Below are positions 26,802 through 35,062 of a stretch of DNA of 64,000 nucleotides, piece after piece. The DNA lies in NCBI GenBank assembly GCA_965204525.1, contig OZ241994.1, forward strand, positions 3,906,001-3,970,000, given 5' to 3'. Every line of letters begins with the position of its first letter. Position 1 is the stretch's first letter. This stretch comes from Bin5 sp965204525 (GTDB lineage Bacteria > Chloroflexota > Anaerolineae > Caldilineales > Caldilineaceae). Position numbers and translations under genes: made by a program. The notes beneath the pieces were generated by a model, which had not been told where the DNA came from, made no database searches, and saw only the letters and a program-made list of their open reading frames with translations.

Positions 26802-29000
26802 ATGTCGAAACTCGCCCTCTATGAAAAAAATCCGTTCGTCCGCATCGTAACCGGCGCCTGCCCGCACGACTGCCCCGATACCTGCAGCTGGCAGATTGCC
26901 GTGGATCGCACAAGCGAGCGGGCGCTGGATATCTGGGGCCACGCCGGTCATCCGGTCACGCAGGGCGCGTTGTGCGGCAAGGTCGACCGCTATCTCGAGC
27001 GCGTCTATCATGCCGAAAGGCTGACCAGCCCGCTCCGACGCGTGGGCCCGAAGGGCAGCGGCCGCTTCGAGCCGGTCTCCTGGCGCGAGGCGCTGGACGA
27101 GATAGCAACGCGTCTGCAAGGCGTCATCAACGAATGGGGGCCGGAGGCGGTCCTGCCCTACGCTTACGCCGGCACCATGGGCTGGCTGCAGCAACACGGC
27201 ATCTCCCACCGTTTTTTCCAGCAGATGGGGGCCAGCCGCCTCGCATACACGATCTGCTCCGAGGCCGGGTTTGAAGGCTACCTCTATACCATCGGCTCAA
27301 CCATCGGGATCGAGCCGGAGGACTTCGCCCACGCCCGCCTGATCCTGATCTGGGGCAGCAATACGCTCACGAGCAACCTGCACCTCTGGCCCTTCATCCA
27401 GGACGCGCGTAAACAGGGCGCCCGCGTCATCGTCATCGACCCGGCCCGCACGCGCACCGCCAAGGCCGCCGACGAGTGGCTGCCCATCCGACCCGGGACC
27501 GACGGCGCGCTCGCGCTGGGCATGATGCACGAGATCGTCAACGCCGACCTGCACGACAAGGCGTATGTGGCGGCCCATACGGTCGGTTTCGAGCAGCTGG
27601 CCGAACGCCTGCAGGAATGGCCGCCCCGGCGCGTGGCCCGGATCACCGGCATCCCGGCCGCACGAATTCGTGCGCTGGCGCGGGACTATGCCGCGACGCG
27701 ACCCGCGGCCATCCGGGTCAACTACGGCCTGCAGCGCCACTACGGCGGCGGCATGGCGATGCGCAACATCACCTGTCTGCCCGCGCTGATCGGGGCATGG
27801 CGGGAACAGGGCGGCGGCATCCAGCTCAGCGTCAGCGGACAGTTGCGCCACCTCGAAAAGAGCGGCCTGGAGCGGCCCGACCTCCTGGCCGGACGCATCC
27901 CGCGCACCATCAACATGAACCGCCTCGGCGACGCGCTCAGTCTCGACCGGACCCGCCTCGCCGCGTCCCACTACGCGCCCCGGCCCGTCGACCGCAAGCC
28001 CGCGCCCGACGAAGCCGGCCCGCCCGTGAAAGCCCTGATCGTCTACAACAGCAACCCCGCCGCCGTCGCGCCCGACCAGTCAGCGGTCCAGGCCGGGCTG
28101 GCGCGCGAAGATCTCTTCACCGTCGTCCTGGACCACTTCCAGACCGACACCGCTGACTATGCCGACTATCTTCTGCCCGCCACAACGCAGGCCGAGCACT
28201 GGGACCTGCAACGCATGTACGGCCACCATTTCGTGGCGCTCAACCGGCCCGCGATCCCGCCGGTCGGCGAAGCGCGGCCCAACAGCGCCATCTTCCGCGG
28301 GCTCGCCCAGGCCATGGGCTACACCGACAGCGGCTTCTACGAGGACGACGAAACCGTCCTGCGCAACTTCATCGAGGCGCAGCGCCATCCGCTCTACGAA
28401 ACGGTTACCTGGGAGGCCCTGCTCGAAAACGGCTTCGTGCGCCTCAACCTGCCCCAGCCCTATCTGCCCTTCGCCGAGGGCAACTTCCCCACACCCAGCG
28501 GCAAATGCGAATTCTACAGCGAACGCATGGCCCAGGACGGCTACGACCCGCTGCCCACCTACACGCCGCCGAAGAGCGAGGAGAGAGGGGCGAGGCGTGA
28601 GGAGAGAGAGAACGGCAGCGCCTTGGCAGAGCCCGACCTGAACTCCCTGGCCTGCATTTCGCCGCCGGCGCACTCGTTTCTCAACTCCTCTTTCTCACAT
28701 CTGGAGCGTTTCCGCGGCCGCGAGAGGGAACCCCTGCTCTGGATCCATCCGCACGACGCCTCTGTCCGCCGCATCGAGGAGGGCGCCTGGCTGCGCGTCT
28801 GGAACGAACTCGGCGAGGTCGAGCTCACCGCCCGCGTCACCGAAGAGATCATGGCCGGCACTGTCCTCGCCCCCGGCATCTGGTGGAACAAGCACAGCCC
28901 CGACGGCCGCAACGTCAACCAGCTCACCCCGCAGGACGAGACCGACATGGGCGCCTCAGCCAGCTTCTACGACGTGCGCGTCTTCGTCGAGCCGGCGTAG
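26802..29000 (+). CDS. Molybdopterin-dependent oxidoreductase
   Basis: This 732-residue member of the DMSO reductase superfamily starts with the [4Fe-4S] site C-P-H-D-C-P-D-T-C (residues about 20-28), with the fourth Cys in G-A-L-C-G-K. It has the bis-MGD binding blocks I-W-G-S-N-T-L-T-S-N and I-D-P-A-R-T, and the C-terminal domain N-Q-L-T. No twin-arginine signal is seen, so it is cytoplasmic. The substrate is not predictable; relatives include formate dehydrogenase-like and polysulfide/thiosulfate-like proteins. A stretch of about 15 charged residues (590-606) is encoded by a purine-rich repeat and interrupts an otherwise conserved region. Confidence 0.88.
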   Translation: MSKLALYEKNPFVRIVTGACPHDCPDTCSWQIAVDRTSERALDIWGHAGHPVTQGALCGKVDRYLERVYHAERLTSPLRRVGPKGSGRFEPVSWREALDEIATRLQGVINEWGPEAVLPYAYAGTMGWLQQHGISHRFFQQMGASRLAYTICSEAGFEGYLYTIGSTIGIEPEDFAHARLILIWGSNTLTSNLHLWPFIQDARKQGARVIVIDPARTRTAKAADEWLPIRPGTDGALALGMMHEIVNADLHDKAYVAAHTVGFEQLAERLQEWPPRRVARITGIPAARIRALARDYAATRPAAIRVNYGLQRHYGGGMAMRNITCLPALIGAWREQGGGIQLSVSGQLRHLEKSGLERPDLLAGRIPRTINMNRLGDALSLDRTRLAASHYAPRPVDRKPAPDEAGPPVKALIVYNSNPAAVAPDQSAVQAGLAREDLFTVVLDHFQTDTADYADYLLPATTQAEHWDLQRMYGHHFVALNRPAIPPVGEARPNSAIFRGLAQAMGYTDSGFYEDDETVLRNFIEAQRHPLYETVTWEALLENGFVRLNLPQPYLPFAEGNFPTPSGKCEFYSERMAQDGYDPLPTYTPPKSEERGARREERENGSALAEPDLNSLACISPPAHSFLNSSFSHLERFRGREREPLLWIHPHDASVRRIEEGAWLRVWNELGEVELTARVTEEIMAGTVLAPGIWWNKHSPDGRNVNQLTPQDETDMGASASFYDVRVFVEPA
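28571..28614. repeat. Family A purine arm inside the oxidoreductase
   Basis: This is a purine-only tract ending in GAGAGAGAAC within the coding sequence, adding the residues S-E-E-R-G-A-R-R-E-E-R-E-N-G in frame. The pyrimidine half is absent; the C/T-rich stretch farther on encodes the native S-P-P-A-H-S-F-L-N-S-S-F segment. Confidence 0.5.
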
Positions 29001-29069
29001 GGTGTAGTGGCTGGCAGACTGGGTGTCGCTGCTGAAGGGGCAATGGGTGGTCGGCGGTTCACTCCCTCT

Positions 29070-29813
29070 TCAATTCCCACTATACAGATTATCATGCAGT
29101 GCCTTTGCATAGCGGTCAATGTTCCGCTCGCGGCGCCGGCCGCCGCTCTCATCCAGCATCCGGTTACGCGCAGCCTGCGCCGGCGCACCCGGAACCTGCG
29201 TCGCGCCCACGCCCGGTACATCCACACGGTAGGATGCCGGAGCATCGGCCTGCCGCAGCTTCAGAATACTGTCGGCCAGCGCCGCGCCGGCCTCCTCCCG
29301 CTGCTTCAAGGCGGTGCTCCCGATCAGGTTCTTCACCTGGGTGATGATCCCCAGCAGGTCGTGCGCCGGCTTCGTCCCCGCCCCGATCATCAGCCCTGTA
29401 ACCAGAATGTCCCACAGGTCCGGCACCTGGTCCAGAAAACCGGGCAGCGACTGGCCCAGATAGGCCATCAGACGCATACCGCTGTAGTTGGAGACCACGA
29501 TGCCGAGGAAAATGCCCGCCAGCAGGCTGGTGCTGCGTTTGAACGCGATATAGCCGGGTGACTTGAGATCGCTGGGCCGCCAGCCCAAAAAGCGCAGCGC
29601 GCCCCACTCCAGGTAGTGCCAGCCCAGCTCCATCAAGCGCTCAATCCCCGCGGCCGCCCCCAGCAACGGGACCATCGCCGGCATCACCGTCGTTATCTCC
29701 GTCCCGACCGTCTGCTCCGTCCCTGCGGCCAGCGTCAACTTCGGCAGCGCCCCCGCCAGAAACAGACCGCCGAAAACACCCCAACCCAACCGTCGCACCA
29801 TTTTCATCCGCAT
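29070..29813 (-). CDS. Conserved-looking membrane protein, unknown
   Basis: This 247-residue protein has a signal-like N-terminal helix (V-F-G-G-L-F-L-A-G-A-L) cut near A-L-P-K-L-T-L-A-A-G, then two or three membrane segments (residues about 95-170). A polar C-terminal tail is rich in Arg/Asp (R-R-R-E-R-N-I-D-R-Y). The motif G-T-K-P-A-H-D-L-L-G is distinctive. I know of no function. The ATG at 29813 is chosen because AGGAG lies eight bases upstream, and the longer in-frame extension runs antisense over pepA. It is 85 bases downstream of pepA on the same strand. Confidence 0.6.
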   Translation of the reverse strand: MRMKMVRRLGWGVFGGLFLAGALPKLTLAAGTEQTVGTEITTVMPAMVPLLGAAAGIERLMELGWHYLEWGALRFLGWRPSDLKSPGYIAFKRSTSLLAGIFLGIVVSNYSGMRLMAYLGQSLPGFLDQVPDLWDILVTGLMIGAGTKPAHDLLGIITQVKNLIGSTALKQREEAGAALADSILKLRQADAPASYRVDVPGVGATQVPGAPAQAARNRMLDESGGRRRERNIDRYAKALHDNLYSGN

Positions 29814-29898
29814 ACCTGTCTCTCCTGCAGTTCTACAATCCTCAGTCCCCGGCTTCCGGTTCCTGGCGCTCGCCCTCTCGGCTGCATGCAACGGCAGT

Positions 29899-31446
29899 TC
29901 AAGAGGCGGCCGCGTACCGTTCCGCCAGCTCGACCAGCAGCCGCACGCCGTATCCCGTCGCGCCCTTCGGCGTCTCCGCATTGATCCGGCTGTCGGCCAG
30001 CACCATATTGGCAATGTCCAGATGGGCCCAGGGGTAGCCTTCAGTGAAATGCTCAATAAACTTCGCGCTGCTGCTCACGCCGGCCCGCCCGGCGCTGTTC
30101 TTGACCTCGGCCATGTCGCTCTTGATCGGCTTCTCGTACTCCGCATCCATCGGAAAGGGCCATAATCCCTCCCCGCAGCGGTCGGCCGCGGCCATCAGCT
30201 TCTCCTCCAGGGAGCTGTCGTTGCTGAAGACTCCGGCGCGAATATGCATTCCAAGCGCCGTGCCGATCGCGCCCGTCAGCGTCGCCAGGTCCACAACCGC
30301 GACCGGGTCGAAACGGGCGACGTACGCCAGCGCGTCCGCCAAAATCAGCCGCCCCTCCGCGTCCGTGCTGATAATCTCCGCCGTCTTGCCCGTCATACCC
30401 GTTACGATATCGCCCGGCCGGAACGCTTCGCCGTCCGGCATATTCTCAACACACGGCGCGATCCCGATCACCCGCCGCGGGACGCCAAGTCTGCCTATCG
30501 CCTCCATTGCGCCGATCACCGCCCCCGCGCCCCCCATATCGTCCTTCATCGCCCACATGCCGCCGGTGCGCTTGAGGCTGATACCGCCGGTGTCGAATGT
30601 GATGCCCTTGCCCACAAATATCAGCGGCGCCTCCGAATCTCCCGCCGGCGCATGTTCCAATATGACAAACTGGGCCGGATTCGTGCTGCCCTGGCTCACC
30701 GCCAGCAGAATCCCCATGCCCTCTTCCTCCATCGCAGCCTCGTCCAGCACCGTGCACTTCAAGCCGACGTCGGCCGCCATCGCCCGGGCGCGGGCCGCCA
30801 TCTCCACCGGCGTCAAAAGGTTGGCCGGCTCGTTGACAAGATCGCGCGCGCTGCACACCGCGCGGCCGATCGCCTCCCCTCTGCCTACCCCGCGCGCAAC
30901 GTCCTCCAGCTTGGCCGCGCTGTACTCCACCACCGTACAACTCGTCAATCCCGTGTCCTCTTCCTTCCGTCCATATCGCCTGGGTTGGTAGCTGGCCAGC
31001 AGCGTTCCCAGCGCCACCTCCTGCGCTGCCGCGTCCGCGTCATGGCCGGAAATACCGGCGCCGTGAACGATAGTCGCCATCGTCCTGACGCCCTTCAGCT
31101 TGGCCGCAGCCTGAGCCGCCACCGCCGCCGTCCGCCTGATCTGACCGAGCCCAAACCGCTCGCTGCTGCCCAAACCGACGAGCAGCACGCGCGGCGCGCT
31201 CAGCCCGCCCGCGTCAGCCGCTTCATCCCCGGCCGCGCCGCCGTTCGCGCGTGCGTACAGCAGCGCGGTCGTCTCGGCCTCGCCGCTGAAATCCCCCTGC
31301 GCGATCAGGCGGCTGATCGCGCCGTTGAGCGCGCGGTCGATCGCCCCGGTCGCTCCGCCGGGCGCGGTGACGCCCGCGAACAGGTTGATGACGATCAGAT
31401 CGACATCGCTCTCAGCGATATTCCCCTGCTCTACCCGTAGTTCCAT
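29899..31446 (-). CDS. pepA: Leucyl aminopeptidase (M17)
   Basis: This 515-residue M17 metallo-aminopeptidase removes N-terminal residues from peptides in the cytoplasm. The active site is clear: V-G-K-G-I-T-F-D-T-G-G-I-S-L-K with the metal and catalytic Lys, K-D-D-M-G-G-A-G, and S-T-D-A-E-G-R-L-I-L-A-D, the family signature (usually N-T-D-A-E-G-R). The start at 31446 (M-E-L-R-V-E-Q-G-N) fits the family N-terminus, although the ribosome site is weak. An insert of small residues around positions 75-85 (G-G-A-A-G-D-E-A-A) is of low complexity. Confidence 0.93.
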   Translation of the reverse strand: MELRVEQGNIAESDVDLIVINLFAGVTAPGGATGAIDRALNGAISRLIAQGDFSGEAETTALLYARANGGAAGDEAADAGGLSAPRVLLVGLGSSERFGLGQIRRTAAVAAQAAAKLKGVRTMATIVHGAGISGHDADAAAQEVALGTLLASYQPRRYGRKEEDTGLTSCTVVEYSAAKLEDVARGVGRGEAIGRAVCSARDLVNEPANLLTPVEMAARARAMAADVGLKCTVLDEAAMEEEGMGILLAVSQGSTNPAQFVILEHAPAGDSEAPLIFVGKGITFDTGGISLKRTGGMWAMKDDMGGAGAVIGAMEAIGRLGVPRRVIGIAPCVENMPDGEAFRPGDIVTGMTGKTAEIISTDAEGRLILADALAYVARFDPVAVVDLATLTGAIGTALGMHIRAGVFSNDSSLEEKLMAAADRCGEGLWPFPMDAEYEKPIKSDMAEVKNSAGRAGVSSSAKFIEHFTEGYPWAHLDIANMVLADSRINAETPKGATGYGVRLLVELAERYAAAS

Positions 31447-31451
31447 GTCCG

Positions 31452-31512
31452 ATGTCCTGTGGTCGGTGTCCAACAGTCAGCATCCAGCGGTCAGTGCAGC
31501 CACTGGCCGTGA
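31452..31512. repeat. Family B repeat
   Basis: Degenerate CTGTGGTCGGTG, AACAGTCAGCA and AGCGGTCAGTG units lie in a tandem upstream of pepA, between pepA and the aminotransferase. Confidence 0.45.
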
Positions 31513-31536
31513 TACCTGTACGCCGGCTGTGGGGGG

Positions 31537-32745
31537 TTACAGATTTGTGCGCAGTCGCGTCGCCGCGGCCTCCAAAATCGCATCCGTCTTGCAGAAGCAG
31601 AAGCGGGCGACATTCTCGGCCAGATGGCTGTGTTCGGGGTTGTAAAATGCGGAGGGCGGGATCGCGGTCACGCCGATCTCCTTCGTCAGCCAGCGGCAGA
31701 TCTGCACGTCGCGCGGGTCGTCCGTGGGCGTAGGCGCGTCCAGGTCGGTCGTATCCACCAGAATGAAATAGCTGCCGTGGGGCGTCACCGGCGGAAGTCC
31801 GACATCGTTGAGGGCCGACAGCAAAATCTCCCGTTTGCCCTGGTACATGACGCTCAGTTCATGCAGGTAGTTGCGCTCCTCCACCTGCTCAAAGGCCGCG
31901 CCCACCGCCTCTTGCAGGGGCGTGGTAACGGCGAAAGGGATCCACTGGTGCGCCATCAGCACCGCGTGCGCCAGCGGCTCCGGCGCAATCGCCCAGCCGA
32001 TCTTCCAGCCGGTCACCGAAAATGTCTTGCCCGCGCTGCCCAGCGTAACCGTGCGCTCCCACATGCCCGGCAGGGTCGCGATCCGCACGTGCGGCGTGCC
32101 GTCGTAGGTCATCCACTCGTAGACCTCATCGCTCAGCACCAGCAGGTCATGCTCCTGCGCGATCTGCGCCAGCGCCAGCAGCTCCTCGCGGCTGTACATC
32201 TTGCCCACGGGGTTGAGAGGCGTATTGATAATAATCAGCTTGGTCTTCGGGCTGATCGCGGCCCGCAGATCGTCCATATCGATCCGCCAGTCCGCCGCGC
32301 TGCCGGCGCCGGGCTTGGGCCGCAGGGGAACATAGACCGGTGTCCCCCCCGCCATGATCACCGACGGCGGGTAGCTGTCGTAGAACGGTTCGATCAGGAT
32401 CACCTCGTCGCCCGGGTCCACCAGCCCCTGCACCGTGGCGTATATCCCCTCGGTCGCGCCCGTGGTCACAACGATCTGCGTCAGCGGATCCAGCTCGCGA
32501 TCGAAGCACGGGCTGTACACCGCCGCCAGCGCATTCACCAGCCGCGGATGGCCGGCGCTGCGCGCGTACTGATTGTAGCCGGAGGCCAGCGCGGTGCGGG
32601 CCGCCTCAATCACGAAATCCGGCGCGGGAAAATCGGGGAAACCCTGCCCCAGGTTGATCGCATCGTATTCAAGAGACAGGGCCGAATACTCGGCGAAGAC
32701 GGTCGTGCCGAAAGACTGGACCCGAACTGCTGCTGGCGTTGACAC
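31537..32745 (-). CDS. PLP aminotransferase (class I/II, KAT/MetAT-like)
   Basis: This 402-residue fold-type I aminotransferase belongs to the group of kynurenine and methionine aminotransferases. It contains I-N-L-G-Q-G-F-P-D-F near the start, the N-Q-Y-A-R-S-A-G-H-P substrate loop, N-T-P-L-N-P-V-G, L-V-L-S-D-E-V-Y-E, and the PLP Lys in T-L-G-S-A-G-K-T-F-S-V-T-G-W-K-I-G-W. I chose the GTG at 32745 because GAGGAA lies nine bases upstream and the family N-terminus starts here. An in-frame ATG at 32877 gives an unsupported extension. The preferred amino acid is unknown. Confidence 0.9.
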   Translation of the reverse strand: MSTPAAVRVQSFGTTVFAEYSALSLEYDAINLGQGFPDFPAPDFVIEAARTALASGYNQYARSAGHPRLVNALAAVYSPCFDRELDPLTQIVVTTGATEGIYATVQGLVDPGDEVILIEPFYDSYPPSVIMAGGTPVYVPLRPKPGAGSAADWRIDMDDLRAAISPKTKLIIINTPLNPVGKMYSREELLALAQIAQEHDLLVLSDEVYEWMTYDGTPHVRIATLPGMWERTVTLGSAGKTFSVTGWKIGWAIAPEPLAHAVLMAHQWIPFAVTTPLQEAVGAAFEQVEERNYLHELSVMYQGKREILLSALNDVGLPPVTPHGSYFILVDTTDLDAPTPTDDPRDVQICRWLTKEIGVTAIPPSAFYNPEHSHLAENVARFCFCKTDAILEAAATRLRTNL

Positions 32746-33048
32746 GGTGGCGCGTTCCTCAAAACAGGTGGTCGAAGACCCTTGCGCAGGCGCCTGCTGC
32801 GCCCCGCAAAAGCCCCAGTTTGTGGCTGGTGTTTTGTATACGGTTCCGCTGGCCGCGCACTGCCCGACAACTGGCAACCGTTAATGGACGATTACAAAGA
32901 ATGATAGCACAGGGAGTGCCGAAAGTCATCTACAAACGCGCGCACAACGGCTCGACTACTGCCCCGGCGCGCAATGGTACTGGGCGCCGTCTAAACAATG
33001 CTGTTTGCTTAAGGAGCCACCGCTGTGGTATCGTTCTCTCTACGCCGC

Positions 33049-33123
33049 GCCCCCGTAGCTCAGTGGATAGAGCATCGGCCTCCGGAGCCGGGAGCACAGG
33101 TTCGAATCCTGTCGGGGGTACCA
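33049..33123 (+). tRNA. tRNA-Arg, anticodon CCG
   Basis: The cloverleaf is complete. The acceptor is GCCCCCG with CGGGGGT (a G-U pair at 1-72). The D arm is GCTC/GAGC. The anticodon stem is TCGGC/GCCGG with loop CTCCGGA at 33080-33086 and anticodon CCG at 33082-33084. The T arm is ACAGG/CCTGT with TTCGAAT, the discriminator is A, and CCA is encoded. It decodes CGG. Confidence 0.96.
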
Positions 33124-33127
33124 TCAG

Positions 33128-33161
33128 GAGGAGTGAGAGAATCTCGCTCCTCTTTGTTTTT
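33128..33161 (+). terminator. Intrinsic terminator of tRNA-Arg
   Basis: GAGGAGTGAGA pairs with TCTCGCTCCTC around a GAA loop (one G-T wobble) and is followed by TTTGTTTTT. It begins five bases past the tRNA CCA. Confidence 0.85.
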
Positions 33162-33172
33162 CCCTCCGCACT

Positions 33173-33970
33173 TCAACGAAACAGATCCTTCTCCGCCGGC
33201 CGCTGGATCGACCGCGCCGGCGCATCCGCCGCGTCAGGCCGCCTGTACCCGCGAATGAGCGCCGCCGGCCGTCCCTCGCTGCTCTGGCCCATCACCAGCG
33301 TCGCCGCCGCGCACAGTTCATCGATGATACACTCCTCGCTGGCGACCAGTTCGTATCCGTACAGGTCGGTCAGCCCCCGCTGGTCCCACAGCGCCGGCAG
33401 ACCCGCACAGCCGATACAGACGCCAACCGTACCCATCTTCCACGGCCGCCCGTGGCTGTCGCTGATCAGCACAGCCATCGCAGCCCCGGTCATTTCCTCA
33501 ATCCGGCCGCGTAACGCCCCCGCGCTGGCATCCGCGTCCGCCGGCAGCAGCGCCACCGTCTCATCCTCCTGCGGCGCCACATTCGAATGGTCCAGCCCGC
33601 CGTGCGCGCACACCCAGCCGCTGCTCTGCTCGACGATCAGAACGCCCTCCCGCGCCCGGACGACCGCATTACTGTCGTCCAGCACCGCCTGCACCACCCG
33701 CGCGTCTTTACCCGTCTCTCCTGCCAGGCGCAGCGCCTCCTCGCCCGGCCTCACATCCGCCAGCCGCACCAGCCGCCCCTCCGCCTTGCTCACGATCTTC
33801 TGCGCCAACACCAGGATATCGCCGGACAGCAGGGGTATTCCGGCAGCCCCGGCCGCTTCCACAATCAGCGCCGCCAGGTCATCGCCCGGCCGCACCAGCG
33901 GTATGCCCGGAATCGGAAATATCTGGATGCCCTCCTGCTCGGGAGGGCCCTGGGAGAGGCTGCCGTCCAT
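33173..33970 (-). CDS. cofE: F420-0:gamma-L-glutamate ligase
   Basis: This 265-residue enzyme adds glutamate(s) to the F420 precursor. Diagnostic stretches are F-P-I-P-G-I-P-L-V-R-P-G-D-D-L near the N-terminus, A-Q-K-I-V-S-K-A-E-G-R, H-G-G-L-D-H-S-N-V and I-S-D-S-H-G-R-P-W-K-M-G-T-V-G-V-C-I-G. The ATG at 33970 overlaps the TGA of the upstream yqeB gene by one base, so it is translationally coupled. No other F420 gene (cofC, cofD, cofGH) is in the window. The C-terminal 20 residues are extra and proline/arginine-rich. Confidence 0.9.
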   Translation of the reverse strand: MDGSLSQGPPEQEGIQIFPIPGIPLVRPGDDLAALIVEAAGAAGIPLLSGDILVLAQKIVSKAEGRLVRLADVRPGEEALRLAGETGKDARVVQAVLDDSNAVVRAREGVLIVEQSSGWVCAHGGLDHSNVAPQEDETVALLPADADASAGALRGRIEEMTGAAMAVLISDSHGRPWKMGTVGVCIGCAGLPALWDQRGLTDLYGYELVASEECIIDELCAAATLVMGQSSEGRPAALIRGYRRPDAADAPARSIQRPAEKDLFR

Positions 33971-34884
33971 CAGAATCCCAACTCCTCGGTTACGCTGTCG
34001 TCGCTTCGGCCAAAGTGCCAGTGCAGAAACGCCTCCAACACGCCGCCGCCCACCGCCAGCGACTTGTCGGAGATGCGGAACGCCGACTCGGGGTCGCCGC
34101 GAGGGTCGATATCGCCGATCTTGAGCCCCGGCTCCAGCAAAACGCTCTCGTGGATCAAACCGCGCAGCACGCCGCTGAACGGCGCCAGCAGCGTCCTCTC
34201 CTCGCCCGAAGCCTGCACAACTGCGCCGTAAGGCGCCCCCGCCTCCACGCGGTCGCCGATGCACGCCAGTGCCTGGAAGCGACCCGCTGCAGGCGCGCGC
34301 AGCACGCGCGCCGCCGTCAGGTCCTCTGCCGGGCCGCCATCACCGCTTTCCCCAGATTCCTGGCCGGTTGGCGGCGTCCATGTGGCGCCCGGCGTGCCCG
34401 TATCGGCTTCAGCCCCGCCTTCCCAGATTGCCCGGCCCAGGTTCGGGCCGCGATTCGTTTCGATCACCGCGTGGCAGTCAACGCCGGCCTCGAAGCCCGG
34501 CCCCAGCGCCGCCACGAACGCCGCGCTCTCCAGCGTCGTGCCCGTATTAACCTTCGCCACCACCGCGTCGACAACAGCCGACGGCGCCAGTTCGTCGATC
34601 GCCTCCATCTCCGGATCGACCACAACCGGGATCTCCCCCGCATCCAGCACATCCGGTACATCCGCCGTCAGCGCCTTGCGCGCCGTGACGTCTTCCACCT
34701 CGTGCTCTTCGTCGTACACGGCCTGGGCAAAGGCCACCGCCCGCCGCACTGTTAGGGGACGGGGCAGTTCCGTCATCACCACCGGGATGCCGCAGCGGTG
34801 CAGCCGCCAGGCCACTCCGGTCGCCAAGTCGCCGGCGCCCTTGATCAGCGCCAGCAGATCTTCAAATGGGTGTTCGTCTCTCAT
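33970..34884 (-). CDS. yqeB: YqeB/EF2563-type molybdenum hydroxylase accessory protein
   Basis: This 304-residue protein matches the selenium-dependent molybdenum hydroxylase accessory family YqeB (EF2563). Residues 12-40 read I-K-G-A-G-D-L-A-T-G-V-A-W-R-L-H-R-C-G, followed by M-T-E-L-P-R-P-L-T-V-R-R and F-A-Q-A-V-Y. The middle and end carry V-V-V-D-P, the G-P-G-F-E-A-G-V-D-C-H-A-V-I-E-T-N-R-G segment and I-G-D-I-D-P-R-G-D, all typical. A low-complexity stretch at about 160-190 is an insert. The exact biochemical role in this family is not settled. It is coupled to cofE. Confidence 0.85.
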   Translation of the reverse strand: MRDEHPFEDLLALIKGAGDLATGVAWRLHRCGIPVVMTELPRPLTVRRAVAFAQAVYDEEHEVEDVTARKALTADVPDVLDAGEIPVVVDPEMEAIDELAPSAVVDAVVAKVNTGTTLESAAFVAALGPGFEAGVDCHAVIETNRGPNLGRAIWEGGAEADTGTPGATWTPPTGQESGESGDGGPAEDLTAARVLRAPAAGRFQALACIGDRVEAGAPYGAVVQASGEERTLLAPFSGVLRGLIHESVLLEPGLKIGDIDPRGDPESAFRISDKSLAVGGGVLEAFLHWHFGRSDDSVTEELGF

Positions 34885-34921
34885 ATCGCAATGATTGTTG
34901 ACGTACTCTCAAGCCATCAGT

Positions 34922-34965
34922 AGTATACACAGGGCACTGTAAAAGTATACACAGCGCACAGTAAA
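34922..34965. repeat. Direct 22-base repeat in a divergent promoter
   Basis: AGTATACACAGGGCACTGTAAA (34922-34943) is followed without gap by a copy differing at two positions (34944-34965). It sits between the divergent yqeB and tsaC genes, where it may be a regulatory site. Confidence 0.6.
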
Positions 34966-35062
34966 GCAAAAACTGTTGCGCAGCCATTGCAGAGGGCGCA
35001 GATACGCCCGCTTCGCAAAGGCCCGCGCACCGAAATCTACTATCTGGAGCGGAGCAGAACTG

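Noticed and set aside
28655..28716. C/T-rich stretch taken at first as the second arm of a family A repeat
   Set aside because: It encodes S-P-P-A-H-S-F-L-N-S-S-F, a native conserved block of molybdopterin oxidoreductases.
32930..33124. A minus-strand frame starting M-V-P-P-T-G-F-E-P-V-L
   Set aside because: It is the antisense of the tRNA-Arg gene, a well-known false protein.
33126..33165. GAGGAGTGAGAG...CTCGCTCCTC as a family A repeat
   Set aside because: It is a compact hairpin with a T-run right after the tRNA, best read as its terminator.
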